A stretch of 64,000 nucleotides of DNA, from positions 2,917,001 to 2,981,000 of the forward strand of contig NZ_CP108041.1 of NCBI RefSeq assembly GCF_036173065.1. The letters are read 5' to 3'. A program made the translations under genes and the position numbers. Source of the DNA: Rhodococcus sp. NBC_00297. Its GTDB lineage: Bacteria; Actinomycetota; Actinomycetes; Mycobacteriales; Mycobacteriaceae. Shown in pieces: positions 36,293-49,596 of the stretch (positions are counted from its first letter, which is position 1; the number at the start of each line of letters is the position of its first letter). The notes under the pieces were generated by a model that was not told the origin of the DNA, made no database searches, and was given only the letters and a program-made list of their open reading frames with translations.

Positions 36293-39200
36293 TTGGCAGT
36301 CTCCACCCAGTCCAAGGAAAACGCCGGAACTCCCGGAGCCCCGAAGAGGGTGTCGTTCGCGAAGATTCGCGAACCCCTCGAAGTACCGGGGTTGCTCGAT
36401 CTTCAGACCGATTCGTTCGAGTGGCTCGTCGGCACGCCGGAGTGGCGCGCACGTGCGGAAGCACGTGGCGACAGCAGTCGCAGCGGCGGTCTCGAGGACA
36501 TCCTGACGGAGCTCTCTCCGATCGAGGACTTCTCCGGCTCGATGTCCCTCTCCTTCTCCGATCCGCGCTTCGACGAGGTCAAGGCCTCGATCGACGAGTG
36601 CAAGGACAAGGACATGACCTACGCGGCGCCGTTGTTCGTCACCGCGGAGTTCATCAACAACAACACCGGTGAGATCAAGAGCCAGACGGTCTTCATGGGT
36701 GACTTCCCGATGATGACCGACAAGGGCACGTTCATCATCAACGGCACCGAGCGCGTCGTCGTCTCGCAGCTCGTGCGTTCCCCGGGTGTCTACTTCGACC
36801 ACGCCGTCGACAAGACCACCGAGAAGGATCTGCACAGCGTCAAGGTCATCCCCGGCCGCGGCGCCTGGCTCGAGTTCGACGTCGACAAGCGCGACACCGT
36901 CGGTGTCCGCATCGACCGCAAGCGTCGTCAGCCCGTCACCGTGCTCCTCAAGGCACTCGGCTGGACCACCGAGCAGATCACCGAGCGCTTCGGCTTCTCG
37001 GAGATCCTCATGGCCACGCTGGAGAAGGACAACACGGCCGGCACCGACGAGGCGCTGCTCGACATCTACCGCAAGCTCCGCCCGGGCGAGCCGCCCACGA
37101 AGGAGAGCGCGCAGACCCTGCTGGAGAACCTGTTCTTCAAGGAGAAGCGCTACGACCTCGCACGCGTGGGTCGCTACAAGATCAACAAGAAGCTGGGCCT
37201 GAACTCGGGTCTGCCCATCGAGGCGTCGACGCTGACCGAAGAGGACATCGTCGCCACCATCGAGTACCTCGTGCGTCTGCACGCGGGCGAGAAGTCGATG
37301 ACGGCACCCGACGGCGTCGAGGTTCCCGTGGAGGTCGACGACATCGACCACTTCGGCAACCGTCGTCTCCGCACGGTCGGCGAGCTGATCCAGAACCAGA
37401 TCCGCGTGGGCCTGTCCCGCATGGAGCGTGTGGTCCGCGAGCGGATGACCACCCAGGACGTCGAGGCCATCACGCCGCAGACCCTGATCAACATCCGTCC
37501 CGTGGTCGCTGCCATCAAGGAGTTCTTCGGAACCTCGCAGCTGTCGCAGTTCATGGACCAGAACAACCCGCTGTCGGGTCTGACGCACAAGCGTCGCCTG
37601 TCGGCGCTGGGCCCCGGCGGTCTGTCGCGTGAGCGCGCCGGCCTCGAGGTCCGCGACGTCCACCCGTCGCACTACGGCCGCATGTGCCCCATCGAGACCC
37701 CGGAAGGCCCGAACATCGGCCTGATCGGATCGCTCTCGGTGTACGCCCGTGTGAACCCGTTCGGTTTCATCGAGACGCCGTACCGCAAGGTCGTCGAGGG
37801 ACAGGTCACCGACGACGTCGACTACCTGACCGCCGACGAGGAGGACCGCCACGTCGTGGCGCAGGCCAACTCGTCCATCGACACCTCGGGTCGCTTCGTC
37901 GACGAGAAGATCCTCGTCCGTCGTAAGGGTGGAGAGGTCGAATTCGTCTCGTCGATGGACGTCGACTACATGGACGTCTCGCCTCGGCAGATGGTCTCGG
38001 TCGCCACGGCGATGATCCCGTTCCTCGAGCACGACGACGCCAACCGCGCTCTGATGGGCGCGAACATGCAGCGTCAGGCCGTGCCGCTGGTGCGCAGCGA
38101 GGCTCCGCTCGTCGGAACCGGCATGGAGCTGCGTGCCGCTGTCGATGCCGGCGACGTCATCGTCAACGAGAAGTCCGGTGTCATCGAGGAGGTGTCCGCC
38201 GACTACGTCACCGTGATGGCGGACGACGGCACTCGCAACACCTACCGGATGCGCAAGTTCGCGCGCTCGAACCAGGGCACCTGTGCCAACCAGCGTCCGA
38301 TCGTGGACGAGGGCGCACGGGTCGAGGCCGGCCAGGTCCTGGCCGACGGTCCCTGCACCGAGAACGGTGAGATGGCGCTGGGCAAGAACCTGCTCGTCGC
38401 GATCATGCCGTGGGAGGGCCACAACTACGAGGACGCGATCATCCTGTCGCAGCGCCTCGTGGAAGAGGACGTCCTGACCTCGATCCACATCGAGGAGCAC
38501 GAGATCGATGCCCGCGACACCAAGCTCGGTGCCGAGGAGATCACCCGTGACATCCCGAACGTCTCGGACGAGGTCCTCGCCGATCTCGACGAGCGCGGCA
38601 TCATCCGTATCGGTGCCGAGGTTCGTGACGGCGACGTCCTGGTCGGAAAGGTCACGCCGAAGGGCGAGACCGAGCTGACCCCGGAGGAGCGCCTGCTGCG
38701 CGCCATCTTCGGCGAGAAGGCCCGCGAGGTCCGCGACACGTCTCTGAAGGTTCCGCACGGCGAGAACGGAAAGGTCATCGGCATTCGCGTGTTCTCGCGC
38801 GAGGACGACGACGATCTGCCTCCCGGCGTGAACGAGCTGGTCCGCGTCTACGTGGCCCAGAAGCGCAAGATCCAGGACGGCGACAAGCTCGCCGGCCGCC
38901 ACGGCAACAAGGGCGTCATCGGCAAGATCCTCCCCCAGGAGGACATGCCGTTCCTGTCCGACGGCACCCCGGTCGACATCATCCTGAACACGCACGGCGT
39001 CCCACGTCGTATGAACATCGGTCAGATCCTCGAGACTCACCTCGGCTGGATCGGCAAGACCGGATGGAACATTCAGGTGGCCGCGGACGGAGTCCGACCC
39101 GACTGGGCCGCGACGCTGCCCGAGGAGATGCTGGCCGCCGAGGCGGACACCAACATCGCCACCCCGGTGTTCGACGGTGCGAAGGAGGACGAGCTCACCG

Positions 39201-39781
39201 GCCTGCTGGCGAGCACGATCCCGAACCGCGACGGCGAGCGCATGGTCGGCGCGGACGGAAAGGCCACCCTGTTCGACGGCCGTTCCGGCGAGCCGTTCCC
39301 GTACCCGGTCTCCGTGGGCTACATGTACATCATCAAGCTGCACCACCTCGTCGACGACAAGATCCACGCTCGTTCGACCGGTCCGTACTCGATGATCACG
39401 CAGCAGCCCCTCGGTGGTAAGGCGCAGTTCGGTGGACAGCGCTTCGGCGAGATGGAGTGCTGGGCCATGCAGGCCTACGGCGCTGCGTACACGCTGCAGG
39501 AGCTCCTCACCATCAAGTCCGACGACGTGGTCGGCCGCGTGAAGGTCTACGAGGCCATCGTCAAGGGCGAGAACATCCCGGAGCCCGGTATCCCCGAGTC
39601 CTTCAAGGTGCTCCTCAAGGAGCTCCAGTCGCTGTGCCTCAACGTGGAGGTGCTGTCCTCGGACGGCGCGGCCATCACGATGGCGGACGGCGACGACGAG
39701 GATCTCGAGCGTGCCGCGGCCAACCTGGGAATCAATCTCTCCCGCAACGAGTCCGCGACCGTCGACGATCTCGCGCAGTAA
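36293..39781 (+). CDS. rpoB: DNA-directed RNA polymerase subunit beta
   Basis: 1162 residues from a TTG start at 36293, preceded by GAAGGA at 6 bases, as in mycobacteria; a GTG at 36275 is in frame. Conserved landmarks: [17 protein letters not shown] near the N-terminus, the rifampicin-binding region at about residues 413-443 ([21 protein letters not shown]), [20 protein letters not shown] and [26 protein letters not shown]. It makes the RNA polymerase core with RpoC, 97 nt downstream. Confidence 0.98.
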   Translation: MAVSTQSKENAGTPGAPKRVSFAKIREPLEVPGLLDLQTDSFEWLVGTPEWRARAEARGDSSRSGGLEDILTELSPIEDFSGSMSLSFSDPRFDEVKASIDECKDKDMTYAAPLFVTAEFINNNTGEIKSQTVFMGDFPMMTDKGTFIINGTERVVVSQLVRSPGVYFDHAVDKTTEKDLHSVKVIPGRGAWLEFDVDKRDTVGVRIDRKRRQPVTVLLKALGWTTEQITERFGFSEILMATLEKDNTAGTDEALLDIYRKLRPGEPPTKESAQTLLENLFFKEKRYDLARVGRYKINKKLGLNSGLPIEASTLTEEDIVATIEYLVRLHAGEKSMTAPDGVEVPVEVDDIDHFGNRRLRTVGELIQNQIRVGLSRMERVVRERMTTQDVEAITPQTLINIRPVVAAIKEFFGTSQLSQFMDQNNPLSGLTHKRRLSALGPGGLSRERAGLEVRDVHPSHYGRMCPIETPEGPNIGLIGSLSVYARVNPFGFIETPYRKVVEGQVTDDVDYLTADEEDRHVVAQANSSIDTSGRFVDEKILVRRKGGEVEFVSSMDVDYMDVSPRQMVSVATAMIPFLEHDDANRALMGANMQRQAVPLVRSEAPLVGTGMELRAAVDAGDVIVNEKSGVIEEVSADYVTVMADDGTRNTYRMRKFARSNQGTCANQRPIVDEGARVEAGQVLADGPCTENGEMALGKNLLVAIMPWEGHNYEDAIILSQRLVEEDVLTSIHIEEHEIDARDTKLGAEEITRDIPNVSDEVLADLDERGIIRIGAEVRDGDVLVGKVTPKGETELTPEERLLRAIFGEKAREVRDTSLKVPHGENGKVIGIRVFSREDDDDLPPGVNELVRVYVAQKRKIQDGDKLAGRHGNKGVIGKILPQEDMPFLSDGTPVDIILNTHGVPRRMNIGQILETHLGWIGKTGWNIQVAADGVRPDWAATLPEEMLAAEADTNIATPVFDGAKEDELTGLLASTIPNRDGERMVGADGKATLFDGRSGEPFPYPVSVGYMYIIKLHHLVDDKIHARSTGPYSMITQQPLGGKAQFGGQRFGEMECWAMQAYGAAYTLQELLTIKSDDVVGRVKVYEAIVKGENIPEPGIPESFKVLLKELQSLCLNVEVLSSDGAAITMADGDDEDLERAAANLGINLSRNESATVDDLAQ

Positions 39782-39790
39782 TCGGTGACA

Positions 39791-39818
39791 GGCCGGCGCG
39801 AGGGGACTCGCGCCGGCC
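39791..39818 (+). promoter_or_regulatory. Hairpin between rpoB and rpoC
   Basis: A perfect 12-bp GC stem (39791-39802 with 39807-39818), loop GGGA, 9 bases after the rpoB stop and about 60 before rpoC. No T-run. It may partially terminate, protect mRNA ends or set subunit ratio; rpoC is expected to be co-transcribed. Confidence 0.6.
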
Positions 39819-39878
39819 CACCCCCGATCACTCGTAGCAGCAGAAAACTATCCCTGAGAAGGGGAAAGGAAGTACGAC

Positions 39879-43835
<3,957 letters not shown>

Positions 43836-43857
43836 CCGGTAGCGCGACAGACAAGTC

Positions 43858-43893
43858 CAGCCCCGCACTCCACTTCGGTGGGGTGCGGGGCTG
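43858..43893 (+). terminator. Terminator after rpoC
   Basis: 16-bp stem with one G-T pair (43858-43873 with 43878-43893), stable TTCG tetraloop, then TTCTGTG. Ends the rpoBC transcript 22 bases after the stop. Confidence 0.9.
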
Positions 43894-43946
43894 TTCTGTG
43901 TTCGGGGGTGCCGGGTGCCGGGTGCTGATCGTGCCGGGCGCACCGT

Positions 43947-44008
43947 GCCGGCCGGTTGGGGCTGCCGGGCGCACCGCGCCGGCCGGTTGGGGCTGCCGGG
44001 CGCACCGC
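43947..44008 (+). repeat. 31-bp direct repeat, two copies
   Basis: GCCGGCCGGTTGGGGCTGCC plus GGGCGCACCG(T/C) repeated at 43947 and 43978. It shares the GCCGGGCGCACCG core with the 121-bp units that begin at 43995, so the two arrays are interlocked. Confidence 0.85.
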
Positions 44009-44303
44009 GCGGGGTTCTGCGCAGGCTGTGGGGTGCGCGCAGCACCGGGCGCTGCGCGCGGAAGGTCCGGCGGGTTGCCGACGGTCCGGCGCCCCGGATC
44101 TCTGGTGCGCGTCGTGCCGGGCGCACCGCGCGGGGTTCTGCGCAGGCTGTGGGGTGCGCGCAGCACCGGGCGCTGCGCGCGGAAGGTCCGGCGGGTTGCC
44201 GACGGTCCGGCGCCCCGGATCTCTGGTGCGCGTCGTGCCGGGCGCACCGCGCGGGGTTCTGCGCAGGCTGTGGGGTGCGCGCAGCACCGGGCGCTGCGCG
44301 CGG
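43995..44303 (+). repeat. 121-bp tandem repeat array, 2.5 copies
   Basis: Units start at 43995, 44116 and 44237, each beginning GCCGGGCGCACCGCGCGGGG. The first two are essentially identical over 121 bases; the third breaks off after about 67. Each unit holds short GC dyads (GGGGTGCGCGCAGCACC, CCGGGCGCTGCGCGCGG). The period is not a multiple of three, there are no spacers and no gene is supported on either strand. Lies between the rpoC terminator and a VOC gene. Confidence 0.92.
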
Positions 44304-44374
44304 CGCCGGGCCTGGCGCACCGCACCGCCAGGTCACCGCGATGAGTTCCGGGCCACCGCGGAGTCGGCATCTGT

Positions 44375-44764
44375 ATGACCGAGACTCCCAGCACCATCAC
44401 GAACATCGGCGTGGCCATGTTCACCGTTGCCGATCAGGACAAGGCCCTCGACTTCTACACCCGCGTGCTCGGGTTCGAGGTGCGCGGTGACACCCGCTTC
44501 GGGCCGAACGAGGAGTACCGCTGGCTCGAGGTGGCGCCGCCGGGGTCCACGGCGCGCCTCGCGCTGAACCCGCCGATGTACGACACGCCGGGCGGCTCGT
44601 CCATCGGGGTGGAGACGTCGGACGTCCGCGCGGAGCACGCTCGCCTGAGTGCCTTCGACGGGTTCGAGATGGAACCGCTCGGCGGCGACGACGATCCGAA
44701 CGTGCCGCCGATGTTCATGCTGAAGGATCCCGACGGCAACGTCATCACCGTCGTGCAGGCGTGA
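44375..44764 (+). CDS. VOC (glyoxalase/bleomycin-resistance fold) protein
   Basis: 129-residue vicinal-oxygen-chelate protein. Paired beta-alpha-beta-beta-beta units: TNIGVAMFTVADQDKALDFYTRVLGFEV at the start and FMLKDPDGNVITVVQA at the end with a terminal Glu/Gln metal position altered to Q. Substrate unknown; could act on small toxins or catechols. ATG 44375 lies about 70 bases after the repeat array with no clear ribosome binding site. Confidence 0.8.
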   Translation: MTETPSTITNIGVAMFTVADQDKALDFYTRVLGFEVRGDTRFGPNEEYRWLEVAPPGSTARLALNPPMYDTPGGSSIGVETSDVRAEHARLSAFDGFEMEPLGGDDDPNVPPMFMLKDPDGNVITVVQA

Positions 44765-44780
44765 TCCGTTCCCTCCCGGC

Positions 44781-45107
44781 TCAGCGCAGAGCGAGGGTCG
44801 GGAGGGACAAGCTCACCAGCATCAGCGCGAACAGCAGCCAGGCGGCGCCCTGCCAGACGGGCCACGTCCCGCCGTGGCGGTAGGAGCGGTAGCCGATCCA
44901 CAGTGCGCCGATCCCACCGAGCAGACAGACACCGGGTACGAGCGCAGCGATCGCGACGCTGGACGCGCCCGCTGCGAGAAACACGGCCACCGCGACGGCA
45001 GCGATGCCGATCACTGCCCCGTCGTACGTGGCCGCGTGCCGGATCGCGCGCGGATCGCGCCACCGCTTCTCGACGTCGCGTCTGCCCATCTCTCGCTTGT
45101 CGTCCAT
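44781..45107 (-). CDS. Small three-span membrane protein
   Basis: 108 residues. A charged N-terminus (MDDKREMGRRDVEKRWRDPR), then hydrophobic segments at about 31-47, 52-72 and 86-104. No family recognised. ATG 45107 is the only start upstream in frame. Convergent with the VOC gene, divergent from phoD by 99 nt. Confidence 0.6.
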   Translation of the reverse strand: MDDKREMGRRDVEKRWRDPRAIRHAATYDGAVIGIAAVAVAVFLAAGASSVAIAALVPGVCLLGGIGALWIGYRSYRHGGTWPVWQGAAWLLFALMLVSLSLPTLALR

Positions 45108-45206
45108 GTCGACTGCGTACCCGATTCGGGTGGCTTCAGCGCGAGTCCTCGCGCGCGTCGTCTCCGATCCACACGGAGTTTCCTTTCGAGGGGCACCGTT
45201 CGGTCC

Positions 45207-46844
45207 ATGAGCCGTCGTGATCTCGTCATCGGTGCCGATCGTTCTCTGCGTGCCGGCACCACGCGTCGTTCGTTCCTCACGTGGACCGCACTGGTCGGTG
45301 CGCTCGCGATGACACCGGAACTGTCGAGCGCGACGGCGCACGCGCAGCCGCAACGCGGCACCCCGGCCGACTACCCGTTCCGCCTCGGCGTCGCGTCGGG
45401 CGATCCGCTTCCGGACTCGGTGGTGCTGTGGACTCGTCTCGCGGTCGACCCACTCGCTCCGGTCGGCGGTATGCGGCCGGGTGTGGTGCCGGTGCGGTGG
45501 GAGATCGCCGAGGACGAACGGTTCGGGCGGACGGTGAGCCAGGGCATCGAACTGGCATCCGATGCGGACGGCTGGTCGGTGCACGTGGACGTGCGGGGTC
45601 TGGCTCCGGCGCGAGAGTACTTCTACCGCTTCATGGTCGGTCCGCACGTGAGCACCGTCGGACGGACGAGGACGGCGCCCGCACCGGGATCACCCCTTGC
45701 GTCACTGTCGTTCGCGTGGGCGTCGTGCCAGAAGTGGGAGGACGGGTTCTACGGCGCCTATGCCGATCTCGCGGCGAGTGACCCGGACGTCGTGTTCTTC
45801 CTCGGCGACTACATCTACGAGTACGCGATCGAAGGTACAGGCGCCCGCGCGTCGCAGCCACGGCCCGAGTCCGCGGGACGAGAGACGCTGGCACTGAACG
45901 ACTATCGCGATCGGTACGCGTTGTACAAGTCGGATCCCGACCTGGCGTCGGCGCACGCAGCGGCGCCGTGGATCACCACCTTCGACGATCACGAGGTGGA
46001 CAACAACTGGGCCGGGGCGATCAGCCAGGATGCCGGCACCGCCGCTCCCGGCGATCCTGCGGGTGATCCGCGGTTGTTCCTCCTGCGCCGCGCCGATGCG
46101 TTCAAGGCGTGGTGGGAGAACACTCCCGTGCGGATGGCCCAGCGACCGACGGGACCGGATCTGACGGCGTACCGCCGCTTCAGTTTCGGTGACCTGGTGG
46201 ACTTCTCGGTGCTCGACACCCGGCAGTACCGCAGCGATCAGGCCAACGGCGACGGCGAACACGCGCAGAACGCGGAGACCGCGGACCCGAGTCGCACCAT
46301 CACCGGAGCGGCGCAGGAGAAGTGGATCCTCGACGGTTTCGGGTCCGGTGTCACGTGGAAGTTCCTCGCACACCAGACGGTGATCTCCGACCTGGCCCGC
46401 ATCAGCGACGGCGAGCGGAAGGTCGGGATGGACCCGTGGAGTGGGTACGAGGCGTCACGGCACCGCATCCTCGACGGCGCCCGCGACCGCGGTATCAACC
46501 TGGCGTCCATCGTGGGTGACATCCACCGCACCATCGTGTCGGAGCTGCGCCGCGACTATCAGGACGACTCCGCCCCGGTGGTGGGCGTGGAGATCGCGTC
46601 GACATCCATCGCGTCGGGCAAGGACGGTGCGGACGTCGACACGGCCGGTGCGGACATCGCGGCGGCGTCTCCGCACGTCAAGTTCGGCAATGCCCGACGC
46701 GGTTACCTGCGTGCGACGCTGACGCCGACGGAGTGGCGCTCCGAGGTCCGGGTCCTGGACGCGATCTCGGTTCCCGGCGCGCCGGTCCGCACGGCAGCGA
46801 CCGTGACGGTGCCGGAGGGTCGGCCGGAGATCGGCCTGGCCTAG
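45207..46844 (+). CDS. phoD: Secreted PhoD-type alkaline phosphatase
   Basis: 545 residues. Tat signal (TTRRSFLTW, hydrophobic ALVGALAM, cleavage near AHA), N-terminal PhoD_N beta domain (FRLGVASGDPLPDSVVLWTRL) and the metallophosphatase domain: ASCQKWEDG, FLGDYIYEY, TFDDHEVDNNW, VGDIHRT. These supply the Fe/Ca ligands of PhoD phosphodi/monoesterases. It would release phosphate from organic phosphates outside the cell. ATG 45207 has GAGGGG 10 bases ahead. No Pho box was identified. Stop overlaps the convergent oxidase stop (CTAG). Confidence 0.92.
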   Translation: MSRRDLVIGADRSLRAGTTRRSFLTWTALVGALAMTPELSSATAHAQPQRGTPADYPFRLGVASGDPLPDSVVLWTRLAVDPLAPVGGMRPGVVPVRWEIAEDERFGRTVSQGIELASDADGWSVHVDVRGLAPAREYFYRFMVGPHVSTVGRTRTAPAPGSPLASLSFAWASCQKWEDGFYGAYADLAASDPDVVFFLGDYIYEYAIEGTGARASQPRPESAGRETLALNDYRDRYALYKSDPDLASAHAAAPWITTFDDHEVDNNWAGAISQDAGTAAPGDPAGDPRLFLLRRADAFKAWWENTPVRMAQRPTGPDLTAYRRFSFGDLVDFSVLDTRQYRSDQANGDGEHAQNAETADPSRTITGAAQEKWILDGFGSGVTWKFLAHQTVISDLARISDGERKVGMDPWSGYEASRHRILDGARDRGINLASIVGDIHRTIVSELRRDYQDDSAPVVGVEIASTSIASGKDGADVDTAGADIAAASPHVKFGNARRGYLRATLTPTEWRSEVRVLDAISVPGAPVRTAATVTVPEGRPEIGLA

Positions 46845-48478
46845 CCTCCGGCGGCGATGACGGCTGCGATGTTGCGCTCGGCGAGCGCGGTGATGGTGAG
46901 AGACGGGTTGGCCGCACCTGTGCTGCCGGGAACGAGAGCTCCGTCCATGACGTACAGGCCGGGGTGCCCCTTCACTCGTCCGTACGCATCGGTGACGTCG
47001 CCCAGGACCGCACCGCCGAGAGGGTGCGCGGTGAACGTGTCGTCGACGTCGCGAGTGAACGGCTCGGCGGAGACGACGGTGCGGCCGGCCTGTGCCATCC
47101 GGTTCTGCACCGCGCGCAGTGCCTCGACGGTGTCGCGGCTGCCGCCCTTGGGCCAGGTCAAGCTCATCCCGTCCGTTGCACGGTCGTAGCGGAAATCGGC
47201 CCGCAGTGGGTCGATGGTCATACCGAGCGATCCGAGGAACCCCATCTCGGTGGGAACACCGGGGACATACCAGTTCTCGACGCTGAGAGGCAGGCCCGTG
47301 TCGTCGACGATGCGCGAGGCGCACGGCGCCCCCTGCGGGCCGCCGCCGATGGGGCCGAGCGAGCGGGTCATGAAGGCGTCGCCGTTGGTGCCCCATCCGC
47401 GTCCGACGAACTCGTTGAGCTCGGGAAGCGCGCCGGTGGCCTGTGCGCGGACCAGCAGTTCGGTGGTGCCGATGGAGCCGGCGCCGAGGATCAGCGAGTC
47501 GCAGGTCAGCGTGCGCGTCTCGAGTGCGTTGCCCTCGGGATCGAGGCGCCGCACCTCCACGCGGTAGCGGCCACCGCTCTCGGTGCCGATGGCGACGACC
47601 TCGTGGCTGTGACACACCACGGCGTTGCCCGTGGCCTCGGCCTGCGGGATGTAGTTCTGCGTCAGGTCGTGCTTCGCGCCGTTGGAGTTGCCGAACGTGC
47701 TGCAGCCGACGGTGGCGGACGGCCGGGACCGACCCGACATCTCGTCACGCAGCACGTTCCAGTTCCAGCCTCCGTCGACGCGCTGCGGGTCGAAACCCGC
47801 GCGGCGGGCGTGGTCGTCCCACGTCCTGGAGTGGGCGAACCCGGGGGAGGCGTAGATGTCGTCGGGCATGGTCGACGGCCGGAGCACCGAGCGAGCCTTG
47901 GGGTACCACTGCGACGCCATCTCGTCGTAGTCCACGCGGCCACCGAACGAGAGATCGAAGAAGCGCTTGTCCGGGGCGATGCTGACGCCGGTGTAGACGA
48001 CGGAGCCGCCGCCCACCGCGGCTGCACGCCACACCGACAGGTTCTCGTATCGCGTGGTGTCGAGGACGCCGTTGAACCAGTCGACGGGCCCGACAGGCAT
48101 GCCGGTGAGGTTGGTGAACGAGCGCTGATGCCACAGGCCGCGCCCGTCGGCCGTCATGTCGGCGGTGAAGATGTCGCGGAACGGATCGCGCGGCCAGCGG
48201 AGTCCTCGTTCGAGCACGGTGACCGACGTACCGGCCTGCGCGAGCCGCAACGCCGCGGCGCTGGCTCCGAAGCCCGATCCGATGACGAGGGCGGGTGAGT
48301 GGTCCGGTGGACGCGGAGGATCGGCGAACAGTTCGGGCAGGAGGTTCCGGATCGAGGGGACGCCGAGCGGGAGTGCGGACGCCGTCGACCGGGTGATCGC
48401 GGGCGGGACCGCGAGGCCCACCATTCCTGCTGCGGCCAGTTGCAGCAGTTGCCTGCGCTTCACGTGCACACCCACCAT
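46841..48478 (-). CDS. GMC oxidoreductase, class I cholesterol-oxidase type
   Basis: 545 residues. Tat signal (KRRQLLQLAAAGMVGLAVPP, end near ASA), FAD loop VIGSGFGASAAALRLAQ, GGGSVVYTGV, and the catalytic region with AHPLGG (His) and NPSLTITALAE (Asn), which correspond to the His/Asn pair of Streptomyces cholesterol oxidase. LPLSVENWY gives a candidate for the active-site Glu. It would oxidise 3-beta-hydroxysterols to 4-en-3-ones outside the cell. Relation to the mce locus 12 kb away is only suggestive. Confidence 0.87.
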   Translation of the reverse strand: MVGVHVKRRQLLQLAAAGMVGLAVPPAITRSTASALPLGVPSIRNLLPELFADPPRPPDHSPALVIGSGFGASAAALRLAQAGTSVTVLERGLRWPRDPFRDIFTADMTADGRGLWHQRSFTNLTGMPVGPVDWFNGVLDTTRYENLSVWRAAAVGGGSVVYTGVSIAPDKRFFDLSFGGRVDYDEMASQWYPKARSVLRPSTMPDDIYASPGFAHSRTWDDHARRAGFDPQRVDGGWNWNVLRDEMSGRSRPSATVGCSTFGNSNGAKHDLTQNYIPQAEATGNAVVCHSHEVVAIGTESGGRYRVEVRRLDPEGNALETRTLTCDSLILGAGSIGTTELLVRAQATGALPELNEFVGRGWGTNGDAFMTRSLGPIGGGPQGAPCASRIVDDTGLPLSVENWYVPGVPTEMGFLGSLGMTIDPLRADFRYDRATDGMSLTWPKGGSRDTVEALRAVQNRMAQAGRTVVSAEPFTRDVDDTFTAHPLGGAVLGDVTDAYGRVKGHPGLYVMDGALVPGSTGAANPSLTITALAERNIAAVIAAGG

Positions 48479-48629
48479 CGATCGAGAACAGTCGAATGGT
48501 CAGTCTCCCGTGAATGGTGCATGTGATGGAACCACTCGACCGGATTGTATGACTGTTACCAATCTTCGTGCTGGTTTCTCGGGCGGGTCGGGGCGGAACA
48601 GGGCGGCTCCCGCGAGGGTTGTGCAGAGT

Positions 48630-49592
48630 ATGCGTCTGTCCCTTCTCGATCGCTCCCGTACCCGCACCGATCGGTCTGCCGCCGCCGCGGTGTCGGACAC
48701 GATCGAGCGTGCGCGGTGGGCCGAGGCGGCGGGTTACGAGCGGTTCTGGGTGGCCGAGCATCACGCCGTCCCCGGCATCGCGAGCGGCTCACCCGCGGTG
48801 CTGCTCGCCGCGATCGGCGCGGCGACGTCGCGGATTCGGCTGGGGTCGGGCGGCGTCATGCTGCCGAACCACTCGCCCATCGTCGTCGCCGAGCAGTTCG
48901 CGATGCTCGACGCGCTGTGTCCCGGCCGGGTCGACCTCGGTGTCGGCCGGTCGCTGGGGTTCACGCCGCCGGTGCGCAAGGTGCTGCGGGCGGACACCGA
49001 GGACGCCGAGCGCTTCGCCGACGACCTCGCGGATCTGCAGGACTTCCTGCTCGGAACCGGTCCGGTGACCGTGCAGCCCGCGCCCGAGCGACTGATCCCG
49101 ATCCACGTTCTCGCCACGGGTCAGGGGCTGGCGATCGCCGCCCAGCGCGGGCTTCCCGTCGTGGTGGGCGGTCCGATGCTCACGGGTGACCTCGCTCCAT
49201 TGGCGGCGTATCGACGCGAGTTCGTTCCGTCGGCCTTCGCGGCGCAACCCTCCGTGACGGTGTCGCTCGACGTCCTGGTCGCCGACACCGACGCCGAGGC
49301 TCGCCGACTCGCCATGGCGGAGGCGGTGGCCATGGCGGAGTCCCGCCGTACCAGGGAGTTCCCACCGCTGCGGGCGGTCACCGAGATGCCCGACGGTCTC
49401 ACTCCGCGAGCTCGGGAGTCGGCCCAGCGCTCCCTCGACGGCAGCGTGCACGGCAGTCCGGCGACGGTGCGCCGCCGGCTCGAGGACCTCGTCGACCGCA
49501 CCGGTGCCGACGAGATCCTGTCCTCGGCATCGACGTTCGACCGTGACGCTCTGCGTGCGTCCGACGAGGCGTTGGCCGCACTGCTGCGCTGA
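48630..49592 (+). CDS. Luciferase-like (LLM) flavin-dependent oxidoreductase
   Basis: 320 residues of the bacterial luciferase-like TIM barrel, MsnO8-type: MRLSLLDRSRT at the start, AEAAGYERFWVAEHH, IRLGSGGVMLPNHSPIVVAEQFAMLDALCPGRVDLGVGR spread through 60-110, and HGSPATVRRRLEDL near the end. Uses reduced FMN or F420; substrate not predictable. ATG 48630; GTG 48621 is in frame upstream with CGAGGG. Confidence 0.85.
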   Translation: MRLSLLDRSRTRTDRSAAAAVSDTIERARWAEAAGYERFWVAEHHAVPGIASGSPAVLLAAIGAATSRIRLGSGGVMLPNHSPIVVAEQFAMLDALCPGRVDLGVGRSLGFTPPVRKVLRADTEDAERFADDLADLQDFLLGTGPVTVQPAPERLIPIHVLATGQGLAIAAQRGLPVVVGGPMLTGDLAPLAAYRREFVPSAFAAQPSVTVSLDVLVADTDAEARRLAMAEAVAMAESRRTREFPPLRAVTEMPDGLTPRARESAQRSLDGSVHGSPATVRRRLEDLVDRTGADEILSSASTFDRDALRASDEALAALLR

Positions 49593-49596
49593 CGGG

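Noticed and set aside
36029..39367. A 1112-residue open frame on the minus strand opposite rpoB
   Set aside because: It mirrors the codon pattern of rpoB, is Asp/His/Arg/Val-rich with no family likeness, and has no ribosome binding site. High-GC antisense shadow.
43995..44303. CRISPR-like array after rpoC
   Set aside because: The units are contiguous 121-bp direct repeats with no spacers and no cas genes.
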